In this document: positions 1 to 5,710 of the stretch, in pieces
Layout of the letters: every line of letters starts with the position of its first letter
Numbering within the stretch: the first letter of the stretch is position 1
Assembly (NCBI GenBank): GCA_964639395.1
Contig: CAZXCT010000044.1
Coordinates: 1-11,064, forward strand
Source: ATZT02 sp964639395
Lineage (GTDB): Bacteria > Actinomycetota > Actinomycetes > S36-B12 > UBA5976
Direction: 5' to 3'
Length of the DNA: 11,064 bases
The notes under the pieces: model-generated
What the model was told of the DNA's origin: nothing
What the model saw: only the letters and a program-made list of their open reading frames with translations
The model's database searches: none
Position numbers and translations under genes: made by a program

Positions 1-306
1 AGCAGCATTTGCAACCGAGCCACCTAAAGGCAAAGCGGTATTACTTGTAACTGATCGAAAGTAGCGCTCAGTGCTGTAATAATTTTGTACCATTTCTACT
101 GCCAAATAAGCAGGTGAGTCTTTAACAAGGAAGCGCTTTGCCCTATTTATGGAGTTGGGATTGCTAGAGGCAAGGGCTTTAAAAACAGCGGTGACCGTTG
201 CTTTTTGACTTGCTGATAAATCAGCCGCATTGGCTGGTGTTGTCATGGCTAGTGACGAAAAAATTAGTGTGACGATGGCGAGCAGGCTTTTTGTGCGTTT
301 TCTCAT
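1..306 (-). CDS. Secreted protein of unknown function, N-terminal part (runs off the left edge)
   Basis: On the minus strand an ATG at 306-304 opens a frame with no stop for 102 codons to the window edge. The N-terminus is a textbook Sec signal peptide: basic start (MRKRTK), a hydrophobic core at residues 7-20, and an A-N-A signal peptidase site at residues 25-27, so the mature protein would begin near Ala28 (ADLSAS). The mature part is mixed alpha-like sequence with several Ser, Ala and Asn residues; it includes SPAYLAVEMVQNYYS at residues 64-78. I recognise no family. The gene is divergent from the DedA gene, with 36 bases between starts, and has its own TAAACT -10 box placed for a leaderless transcript. 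An exported or cell-surface location is supported by the signal peptide; function is unknown. Confidence 0.75.
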   Translation of the reverse strand, partial: MRKRTKSLLAIVTLIFSSLAMTTPANAADLSASQKATVTAVFKALASSNPNSINRAKRFLVKDSPAYLAVEMVQNYYSTERYFRSVTSNTALPLGGSVANAA

Positions 307-313
307 AGTGTCG

Positions 314-319
314 AGTTTA
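314..319 (-). promoter_or_regulatory. Candidate -10 box (TAAACT), leaderless, for the secreted-protein gene
   Basis: Read on the minus strand, TAAACT matches the actinobacterial TANNNT -10 pattern. Seven bases separate it from the ATG at 306, so transcription would begin at or next to the A of the start codon. No Shine-Dalgarno sequence is present in the gap. No clear -35 box is seen. Confidence 0.5.
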
Positions 320-330
320 CCCCCTATAGA

Positions 331-336
331 TAGAGT
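331..336 (+). promoter_or_regulatory. Candidate -10 box (TAGAGT), leaderless, for the DedA gene
   Basis: TAGAGT fits TANNNT and ends six bases before the GTG at 343, which puts the expected transcription start on that GTG (or three bases short of the ATG at 346). There is no ribosome binding site in between. An alternative, TATAGA at 325-330, would give a leader of about 10 bases. Confidence 0.45.
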
Positions 337-342
337 TAATGA

Positions 343-993
343 GTGATGAATTTGATTTTTTTGCCTAAAGCCGTGCTAGAAGAAGAGTTGACCAATTGGT
401 TTACGACTTTAGGGCCCTTTTTGTTCTATTTGGCTGTTTGGGCGTTGGTGTTTAGTGGCACTGCATTTTTATTAGGGTTATTTATTCCTTTTATTACCGG
501 TAGCTCTTTGGTCTTTGGTGCCGGTGTGGTCAGCTCGCTTTTTGACAATATGAATATTGCAATCTTGGCGGTTGGGGTTGGGGTGGCTGCTTTTTTTGGT
601 GATCAAGTTGCTTTTGTTTTGGGACGCGTTTACGGAAGGCCCTATTTAGATAAACGTACCGGCCCGCGGATGGCAAATATTGTTAGGCGCACAGAAAAGT
701 TTTATACCGCCTGGGGTTGGTGGGCGGTAGTGATTGCTCGCTTTATTACTTGGGCAAGAGCGATGGTGCCAGTGATTGCTGGGGTCGGAAAGATGAATTA
801 CTACAAGTTTTTATCTAGCAACTTTGTTGGGGCAATGCTTTGGGGTGTGGGCTTGACGATTAGTGGATATTTTGCAACGACGATCCCAATAGTTGAAAGA
901 ACCGTTTATGTAATTGCGTCGGTATTTATTATTCTTTCAATCTTTGCCGGCATCAGAGCAGTAATTAGAGAAAGGCGCTTGAACAAATCTTGA
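343..993 (+). CDS. DedA-family (VTT domain) membrane protein
   Basis: This is a 216-residue integral membrane protein of the DedA/SNARE-associated family, whose members are thought to act in lipid scrambling or flipping and in proton-motive-force homeostasis at the cytoplasmic membrane. Visible family elements are the re-entrant loop region FIPFITGSSLVFGAG (47-61), the GDQ..F.LGR..G stretch (86-98), RFITWARAMVPVIAGVGKM (133-151), and then F..N..GA..WG (156-168). Hydrophobic spans lie near 25-50, 73-95, 125-145, 160-180 and 187-206, followed by a basic C-terminal tail. Two deviations are notable: the acidic residue usual in the P-G-E/D motif is Ser here (T52-G-S-S), and the usual F-I-P-G before the second conserved Arg is F-I-T-W. 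The start could be GTG 343 or ATG 346; the -10 spacing favours 343. The S51 gene overlaps its stop. Confidence 0.9.
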   Translation: MMNLIFLPKAVLEEELTNWFTTLGPFLFYLAVWALVFSGTAFLLGLFIPFITGSSLVFGAGVVSSLFDNMNIAILAVGVGVAAFFGDQVAFVLGRVYGRPYLDKRTGPRMANIVRRTEKFYTAWGWWAVVIARFITWARAMVPVIAGVGKMNYYKFLSSNFVGAMLWGVGLTISGYFATTIPIVERTVYVIASVFIILSIFAGIRAVIRERRLNKS

Positions 994-1610
994 ACCAAAC
1001 AATTTTGGCTTCTGGTGGTGGGGAGTTTTCGCAAATTTATCAAAGTGCTGATTTAGCGGCCTTGGCAAATGCTAAAAATCCACAACAACTTTTAGTGGTA
1101 GTGACCGCCCCCTACCCCACACAAGAATTGGCTTATCAAACTGCAAAAAAGTATTTTGAAAATCTTGGTGTTAGCACCACGATGAGTGGGGTATTAGATA
1201 AGAAAGATGCGAACCTGCTGCCCAATGCTGAAGAAATCTCTCAAGCGAGTGCAATTTATTTAGCAGGTGGAACCCCCGCCCGGCTGGTGGATAGTTTTAT
1301 CGGGACATTAGTTGGTGAAGCGCTCTTGACGGCAGTAAAAAACAATGCAGTACTGATGGGCTCAAGTGCTGGGGCGATGCTAATGAGTAAGCGAGTGGTG
1401 ATGCCAGGTGGTGAAGATTTAGGTGCAGGGTTAAACCTGCTAAATGAATCAATCGTTCTGCCTCACTTTCATGGTGTGTCCCCCGAATGGATCAAGCAAT
1501 ATCAATCGCGTGAAATTCGTTTTATTGGACTAGCAGAAGGTGGTTCGATTTTAACATCGGTAACACAAGAAACACCAATAACAGAATTTGGAAGCGTTAG
1601 TTACCTCTAA
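990..1610 (+). CDS. Peptidase E-like S51 family protein (class I glutamine amidotransferase-like fold)
   Basis: This 206-residue cytosolic protein resembles Salmonella PepE (Asp-X dipeptidase) and cyanophycinase relatives. The nucleophile elbow is GSSAGA at 124-129 with Ser126 as the expected nucleophile. The family's LPHF motif (157-160) supplies His159, and LAEGGS (181-186) supplies Glu183, which completes the Ser-His-Glu triad expected for S51. LAGGTPARLV (91-100) is the typical oxyanion-side loop. PepE is about 229 residues, so this one is slightly short at the N-terminus. The start TTG at 990 overlaps the DedA stop in the sequence TTGA, which implies translational coupling; a second in-frame TTG at 1005 is possible. 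The purine-rich GAGAAAGG (967-974) is rather far upstream of 990 to be the ribosome binding site. Likely role is hydrolysis of Asp-containing dipeptides; the substrate is inferred only from the family. Confidence 0.82.
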   Translation: MNQTILASGGGEFSQIYQSADLAALANAKNPQQLLVVVTAPYPTQELAYQTAKKYFENLGVSTTMSGVLDKKDANLLPNAEEISQASAIYLAGGTPARLVDSFIGTLVGEALLTAVKNNAVLMGSSAGAMLMSKRVVMPGGEDLGAGLNLLNESIVLPHFHGVSPEWIKQYQSREIRFIGLAEGGSILTSVTQETPITEFGSVSYL

Positions 1611-1652
1611 ATAAATCTTTTTTAAAACAGTGTGTTGTGCTGTTCATTTATT
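1610..1652 (+). other. Nested AT-rich inverted repeat downstream of the S51 gene
   Basis: AATAAAT (1610-1616) is the exact reverse complement of ATTTATT (1646-1652). Inside it, AACAG (1626-1630) pairs with CTGTT (1640-1644) around the loop TGTGTTGTG. It begins on the last base of the S51 stop codon. It is too AT-rich for a strong intrinsic terminator, although TTTTT (1655-1659) follows, so it could be a weak terminator or an mRNA-end structure. Confidence 0.3.
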
Positions 1653-1676
1653 ACTTTTTATGGAACCTTTCTCTCA

Positions 1677-1692
1677 ACTCTTAAATAAGAGT
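1677..1692. promoter_or_regulatory. Perfect 7+7 inverted repeat ahead of the NCS2 permease (operator candidate)
   Basis: ACTCTTA (1677-1683) and TAAGAGT (1686-1692) are perfect reverse complements separated by AA. The site ends six bases before the permease's ribosome binding site. Its position and symmetry fit a dimeric regulator's operator, or a small hairpin near the ribosome binding site. No regulator gene is in the window, so the partner is unknown. Confidence 0.4.
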
Positions 1693-1698
1693 GCCTAT

Positions 1699-1705
1699 GG
1701 AGGGG
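1699..1705 (+). promoter_or_regulatory. Ribosome binding site that favours a TTG start at 1712
   Basis: GGAGGGG is the strongest Shine-Dalgarno sequence in the left half of the window. It is followed after six bases by TTG at 1712. It lies downstream of the other candidate starts, GTG 1691 and ATG 1697, so it can only serve the TTG. Confidence 0.7.
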
Positions 1706-1711
1706 CAAACC

Positions 1712-3154
1712 TTGATTAATTTAGATAAGTACTTTCGAATTAGCAGCAGAAATAGCTCAATCTCACAAGAGGTTCGCGGAGGTCTAGTTACATTTTTAAC
1801 GATGTCTTACATCATCGTTTTAAATCCGCTAATTCTTGGCTTCACCCCAGATATCGACGGAAACTTTTTAGGTGGTGGGCCGGGTGACGGTTCTAACCTT
1901 CCTATTATTGCCGCCACTACCGCATTGGTCGCTGGTGTTTTAACAATTGCGATGGGTGCAATTGCAAACTTTCCGCTCGCGCTAGCAACTGGCCTTGGTA
2001 TCAATGCGTTTGTTGCGCGTATCGCAGCAAACTACATGACCTGGCAAGAAGTTATGGGTCTGATTGTTTTAGAAGGATTAATAATCACCGTTCTAGTTTT
2101 GACGGGCTTTAGAGTTGCCGTATTTAGAGCAGTACCAAAGCAACTCAAGATTGCGATCAGCGTAGGTATTGGTTTATTTATTGCTTTGATCGGATTAGTT
2201 GACTCAGGTTTTGTGCGCCGAACTGAAAATGGCCCAGTGCCAGTTGAGTTAGGTTCTGGTGGAACCTTAGTTGGCTGGCCAGTTGTGGTGTTCGTAGTTG
2301 GCTTGCTACTAATTGCATTTTTGTATGCAAGAAAAGTAAAAGGCGCAATATTGATCGGTGTATTAACTGCAACGGTATTAGCAGTTATCGTTGAAGCCGC
2401 ATTCAAAATTGGCCCTAGCTTTACTGCTGATGGCTACAACTCACGTGGATGGAATCTAAATATTCCTCAACTCCCCGATCAAATCGCTAAACTTCCAAAC
2501 TTTAGTTTGCTTGGACAGTTTGATATTTTCGGTGGATTTGTAACAGCAGGGGCATTAACCGCAATCTTGTTAGTGTTCACGCTTTTAATCACTGACTTTT
2601 TTGACACCATGGGCACGATGACTGCCATTGGTGCCGAAGCGGGCTTAAATGACGCTGAAGGTAATCCAACAAATGCTGACAAAATTTTGTTAGTGGATTC
2701 TTTAGCAGCAGTAGCTGGCGGTGTAGGAGCGGTTTCTTCAAACACCTCTTACATTGAATCAGCTTCTGGTGTAGGTGAGGGTGCGCGAACTGGTTTAGCA
2801 AGTATCGTAACCGGAATCGCATTTTTGCTTTCAACATTTTTATCGCCCATCGTCGCGATTGTGCCTTACGAAGCCGCTACCCCGGCTTTGTTGTTGGTTG
2901 GATTTTTGATGATGACACAAATTAAAGATATTGATTGGGGCGATATCACAATTGCCTTACCAGCATTTTTAACAATCATCTTGATGCCATTTACCTATTC
3001 AATTGCAGTTGGAATCGGTGCCGGTTTTATTACCTACACCGTATTAAAAGTTGCAACTGGTAGAGCCAAGCAATTACACCCCTTGATGTGGGGCGTGTCA
3101 GTAGCCTTCTTGATTTACTTCGCTCAGGAGCCAATCAAGTTGCTGTTGGGATAG
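1712..3154 (+). CDS. NCS2/AzgA-family purine (adenine/guanine/hypoxanthine) permease
   Basis: This is a 480-residue multi-pass cytoplasmic membrane transporter of the AzgA-like branch (PbuG, GhxP, AdeP relatives), expected to be a proton symporter for purine bases. The N-terminal LDKYFRIS followed by QEVRGGLVTFLTMSYIIVLNP (19-39) is diagnostic. Other marks are TGLGINAF (93-100, equivalent to the family's PGMGLNA), FFDTMGTMTAIGAEAG (296-311), and the substrate-site region SSNTSYIESASGVGEGARTG (342-361). C-terminal helices follow PALLLVGFLMM. The length is a little above the usual 430-480. The start was chosen as TTG 1712 because the GGAGGGG site serves only this codon and because homologues begin near L-D-x-Y-F; GTG 1691 would add seven residues. 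It precedes the nucleoside-breakdown operon, separated by a terminator, so it probably handles bases released by or needed for that pathway, as uptake or efflux. Confidence 0.93.
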   Translation: MINLDKYFRISSRNSSISQEVRGGLVTFLTMSYIIVLNPLILGFTPDIDGNFLGGGPGDGSNLPIIAATTALVAGVLTIAMGAIANFPLALATGLGINAFVARIAANYMTWQEVMGLIVLEGLIITVLVLTGFRVAVFRAVPKQLKIAISVGIGLFIALIGLVDSGFVRRTENGPVPVELGSGGTLVGWPVVVFVVGLLLIAFLYARKVKGAILIGVLTATVLAVIVEAAFKIGPSFTADGYNSRGWNLNIPQLPDQIAKLPNFSLLGQFDIFGGFVTAGALTAILLVFTLLITDFFDTMGTMTAIGAEAGLNDAEGNPTNADKILLVDSLAAVAGGVGAVSSNTSYIESASGVGEGARTGLASIVTGIAFLLSTFLSPIVAIVPYEAATPALLLVGFLMMTQIKDIDWGDITIALPAFLTIILMPFTYSIAVGIGAGFITYTVLKVATGRAKQLHPLMWGVSVAFLIYFAQEPIKLLLG

Positions 3155-3187
3155 CGGTCGCCCGCTAACTCTTCAGAAGTTCCCCCT

Positions 3188-3223
3188 AAAAAAGCGGGCC
3201 GGCATCTGCCGGCTCGCTTTTTA
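3188..3223 (+). terminator. Strong intrinsic terminator after the NCS2 permease
   Basis: GCGGGCCGGC (3194-3203) pairs with GCCGGCTCGC (3208-3217) around the loop ATCT, with one G-U pair. Flanking A (3188-3193) and T (3218-3222) tracts extend the stem and provide the U-run. The mirrored A and T tracts could also let it work on the opposite strand. It isolates the permease from the downstream operon. Confidence 0.92.
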
Positions 3224-3233
3224 AATTAGGCGA

Positions 3234-3239
3234 TAATCT
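3234..3239 (+). promoter_or_regulatory. Candidate -10 box (TAATCT), leaderless, for the nucleoside-breakdown operon
   Basis: TAATCT fits TANNNT and is followed by seven bases and then the ATG at 3247, so the mRNA would begin at or beside the start codon. There is no Shine-Dalgarno sequence. The expected -35 area falls within the right arm and T-tract of the preceding terminator, and no good -35 is visible. Confidence 0.5.
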
Positions 3240-3246
3240 ATAACTT

Positions 3247-3603
3247 ATGACTGAAAAAGATCCATATCAATTAGCCAAATTAGCGGCGGATGATTTAGCA
3301 ATCAAATCAGGAAAATCCCGCCACGATGTTTTAGTAGTGCTTGGATCTGGTTGGACGCCAGCGGTAGAGGCGATTGCCCCAGTCGGTATTGATATTTCGG
3401 TTTCAGATTTAACTGGATTTACCCCACCCGCAGTTGCGGGTCATGCTGGATTAATTAGAAGTTGCGAAATCGCGGGTAAAAACGTTTTGCTTCAAATAGG
3501 ACGCACCCATTATTACGAAAATAAAGGAGTGGCTGCGGTAGTACATGCAGTTAGAGCTGCCGCCGCAAGTGGAGTTAAAACAATTATTTTGACTAATTGT
3601 TAA
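3247..3603 (+). pseudogene. punA: Purine nucleoside phosphorylase, N-terminal half (frame broken)
   Basis: These 118 codons encode the first half of a trimeric purine nucleoside phosphorylase, which splits (deoxy)inosine or (deoxy)guanosine with phosphate to give base and (deoxy)ribose-1-phosphate. Family elements are LGSGW (32-36, phosphate-binding Gly-Ser-Gly), GHAG (65-68) and IGRTHYYE (84-91, equivalent to GRxHxYEG). The sequence then enters the core strand GVKTIILTN (109-117) and stops after one extra Cys at TAA 3601-3603. In intact enzymes LTN is followed by AAGG; here that continuation is in the +1 frame just downstream. The break coincides exactly with a 24-base direct repeat plus one T. 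It is the first gene of the operon. It is either a real loss-of-function or reversible mutation, or an assembly error. Confidence 0.85.
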
Positions 3604-3622
3604 AACAATTATTTTGACTAAT
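3574..3622 (+). repeat. 24-base direct duplication with one spacer base, breaking the phosphorylase gene
   Basis: Bases 3574-3597 and 3599-3622 are identical over 24 bases (each begins GTTAAAACAATT and ends GACTAAT), with a single T at 3598 between them. Flanking bases differ (A3573 versus T3598, T3598 versus G3623), so the repeat is exactly 24 long. The 25-base period shifts the frame by one. Deleting one period gives G-V-K-T-I-I-L-T-N-A-A-G-G, the expected phosphorylase sequence. Deleting only T3598 would keep the frame but duplicate VKTIILTN. Confidence 0.95.
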
Positions 3623-4072
3623 GCCGCAGGTGGTTTACAAATGGATTGGAAGGCTGGAACCGCAGTATTAATCTCTGATCACATCAATCTAACTGGCGCT
3701 ACCCCATTGATAGGGGCAAAGTTTATTGACTTATCAAATGTTTATTCAAAACGTTTGCGTGAATTAGCAAAAAATATTGATTCAAATTTAGTTGAAGGTG
3801 TTTATGTGCAGTTTCATGGGCCGCAATATGAAACCCCCGCCGAAGTGCAAATGGCAATTCGAATTGGTGGCGACTTAGTTGGTATGAGTACAGCACTTGA
3901 AGCGATTGCTGCTAAAGAAGCTAATTGTGAAGTATTAGGTATCTCACTAGTAACAAATCCCGGAGCCGGATTAATGAACTCCCCGCTTAATCATGAAGAG
4001 GTGTTGGCCGCTGCAAAGGCTTCGGCCGGCGCCATGGGCAATCTACTGCGCCAAGTAATAGAAAAGATGTAA
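3614..4072 (+). pseudogene. punA: Purine nucleoside phosphorylase, C-terminal half (frame broken)
   Basis: This is the remainder of the phosphorylase in the +1 frame relative to the N-terminal half. It carries TNAAGG (2-7 of this piece), SDHINLTG (21-28), HGPQYETPAEV (68-78, with the purine-recognising Glu of the ETxAE motif), VGMSTALE (88-95) and SLVTNPGAG (106-114). All catalytic-core motifs of the second half are present and look intact, so the break appears recent or artefactual: no other stop or decay is seen. A TTG at 3614 lies 10 bases after the upstream stop and might allow weak reinitiation, but there is no Shine-Dalgarno sequence. The stop TAA (4070-4072) directly abuts the ATG of the mutase gene, so translation coupling to the mutase depends on this half being translated. 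Confidence 0.85.
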
Positions 4073-5695
4073 ATGTTTTACCTTTTTGATAAGGCGAATA
4101 ATTGGCTACAAAATGACCCTGACCCAAAAACTCAAAAAGAACTAAAAGAATTAATCGCTAGCGCACAAACTGAAAAAGCTGCCCTTAGTGATTTAGAAAG
4201 TAGATTTAGTGGTTTTTTAGAATTTGGCACCGCTGGCTTACGCGCTGAGATTGGAGCCGGTGAATCAAGAATGAACCGCGCAGTGGTACGTCGGGCCACC
4301 GCTGGGCTTTGCGATTATTTATTAGAAAAAAATTCATCCCTACCGCCAGTTTTAATCGTTGCTAATGACGCAAGATTTATGAGTGAAGAATTTGCGAATG
4401 AAGTATGCGCCGTAGCAAGTACAAAAGGGCTTAGGGTGCTGCAGTTACCCAGCAAAACCCCCACCCCACTTTTGGCATTCAGTGTCAAACACTTATCGGC
4501 TGATGCCGGTGTGATGATAACGGCATCTCATAACCCACCGCGTGATAATGGGTACAAAGTTTATGATCATTTCGGTGCCGGAATCATCTCACCAGTTGAT
4601 AAAGAAATTTTATTTCACATTAAAAACCAACCAGACGTAATTTCGATTGACCCCAAGCAAAATTGGCAGCAAATTGATACGCAAGTTGAGTATTTAGCTC
4701 AACTTAAAAAATTAGTACCTGAAATTGAACATACCGCGATGAAGATTGCCTATACCCCGATGCATGGTGTGGGGCGAGATTTATTTATGAGTGCTGTAAA
4801 AAACTTAAATTTAACAAATGTGTTTATTGTAAATGAACAATCTGACCCAGATCCAACTTTTAAGACGGTGGAGTTTCCTAATCCTGAAGAGCCTGGTGCC
4901 ACTGATTTACTAATGGCACTAGCCCAAAATGTCGAGGCAGAGCTCGCAATTGCCCATGATCCTGACGCAGATCGCTGCGCAGTTGGAATTAAAAATAAAA
5001 ATGACTGGCAATTGCTCTCAGGTGATGAACTCGGGATTTTATTAGCTTGGTGGATTATGCAAAAAACTAATACCGAAAAAAATTCAGTATTTTCAGCAAC
5101 GATTGTTTCAAGTGGATTAGTGCCAAAAATGGCAAAACAACTTGGCTTTAATGGGCAAACCACGCTAACCGGGATGAAGTGGGCTGGACACATCGAGAAT
5201 TTAGTTTTTGGATATGAAGAAGCGATTGGCTACTGCGTTGACCCCACCGCAGTACGCGATAAAGATGGCATCAGTGCGGCTTTATTAGTAATTCAATTGA
5301 TGGATTGGGCAAAGCGTCAAAACAAATCACTTTTTACAATCCTTGATGAGATATATGAAGAATTTGGCTTACATTTAACTAAACAAGTGAGTGTGCGATT
5401 GCGTGATGTAAATACTGCAAAAGAAAAACTCAGAAAAATTATTGCTGATCCACCAAAGCAAATAGCTGATGAGAATGTCACTGCGGTGTATGACATGTCT
5501 AACGGATTTGAAGGCTTAGCTGGCGCTTCGGGTATATATCTACAGCTCAATCAGGCGCGAGTAATCATTAGGCCCAGCGGAACCGAACCAAAAATCAAAT
5601 GTTATTTAGAGGTATCAGGCGATAATAAAAATCGCCCAACAGTTGAAAAACGCTTAACTAATTTGGCCAATGCCATGCAAGGGTACTTAGCGTAA
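4073..5695 (+). CDS. pmmB: PmmB/PGM2-type phosphosugar mutase, probable phosphopentomutase
   Basis: This 540-residue cytosolic enzyme belongs to the alpha-D-phosphohexomutase superfamily. It has the active-site phosphoserine loop TASHNP (150-155, Ser152), the magnesium site DPDADR (296-301), the sugar-binding GYEEAIG (380-386) and the phosphate-binding RPSGTEPK (500-507). The N-terminal LEFGTAGLRAEIGAG (49-63) is typical of the long PGM2/PgcA/PmmB branch rather than short phosphomannomutases. Members of this branch, such as human PGM2, act on (deoxy)ribose-1-phosphate. Lying between purine nucleoside phosphorylase and deoxyribose-phosphate aldolase, it most likely makes (deoxy)ribose-5-phosphate, filling the role of DeoB, although hexose phosphate activity cannot be excluded. 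The ATG follows the phosphorylase stop with no gap and without a good ribosome binding site, which suggests coupled translation. M. tuberculosis has the same phosphorylase-pmmB pair. Confidence 0.92.
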   Translation: MFYLFDKANNWLQNDPDPKTQKELKELIASAQTEKAALSDLESRFSGFLEFGTAGLRAEIGAGESRMNRAVVRRATAGLCDYLLEKNSSLPPVLIVANDARFMSEEFANEVCAVASTKGLRVLQLPSKTPTPLLAFSVKHLSADAGVMITASHNPPRDNGYKVYDHFGAGIISPVDKEILFHIKNQPDVISIDPKQNWQQIDTQVEYLAQLKKLVPEIEHTAMKIAYTPMHGVGRDLFMSAVKNLNLTNVFIVNEQSDPDPTFKTVEFPNPEEPGATDLLMALAQNVEAELAIAHDPDADRCAVGIKNKNDWQLLSGDELGILLAWWIMQKTNTEKNSVFSATIVSSGLVPKMAKQLGFNGQTTLTGMKWAGHIENLVFGYEEAIGYCVDPTAVRDKDGISAALLVIQLMDWAKRQNKSLFTILDEIYEEFGLHLTKQVSVRLRDVNTAKEKLRKIIADPPKQIADENVTAVYDMSNGFEGLAGASGIYLQLNQARVIIRPSGTEPKIKCYLEVSGDNKNRPTVEKRLTNLANAMQGYLA

Positions 5696-5710
5696 GAAGC
5701 AGAGTAGTCT

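Noticed and set aside
1635..1664. Possible promoter for the NCS2 permease, TTGTGC (1635-1640) with TATGGA (1659-1664)
   Set aside because: Spacing of 18 is acceptable, but both boxes match the consensus poorly and several other AT-rich hexamers nearby fit equally well, so I do not list it as a feature.
1691..1711. GTG 1691 or ATG 1697 as the permease start
   Set aside because: Neither has a ribosome binding site upstream. The only good one lies between them and TTG 1712, and the extra residues do not match the family's N-terminus.
1611..1711. Purine riboswitch upstream of the nucleobase permease
   Set aside because: The gap has none of the conserved purine-aptamer loop sequences that I would expect, and it is too short to hold both an aptamer and an expression platform.
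2032..2406. Open minus-strand frames inside the permease, mutase, aldolase and dehydrogenase genes
   Set aside because: They run antisense to well-supported genes, show no family motifs and have low-complexity composition typical of shadow frames.
3152..3167. Small hairpin TAGCGG-TCGC-CCGCTA on the permease stop codon
   Set aside because: Six base pairs with no T-run after it; the strong terminator 20 bases downstream explains transcription ending. Probably incidental.
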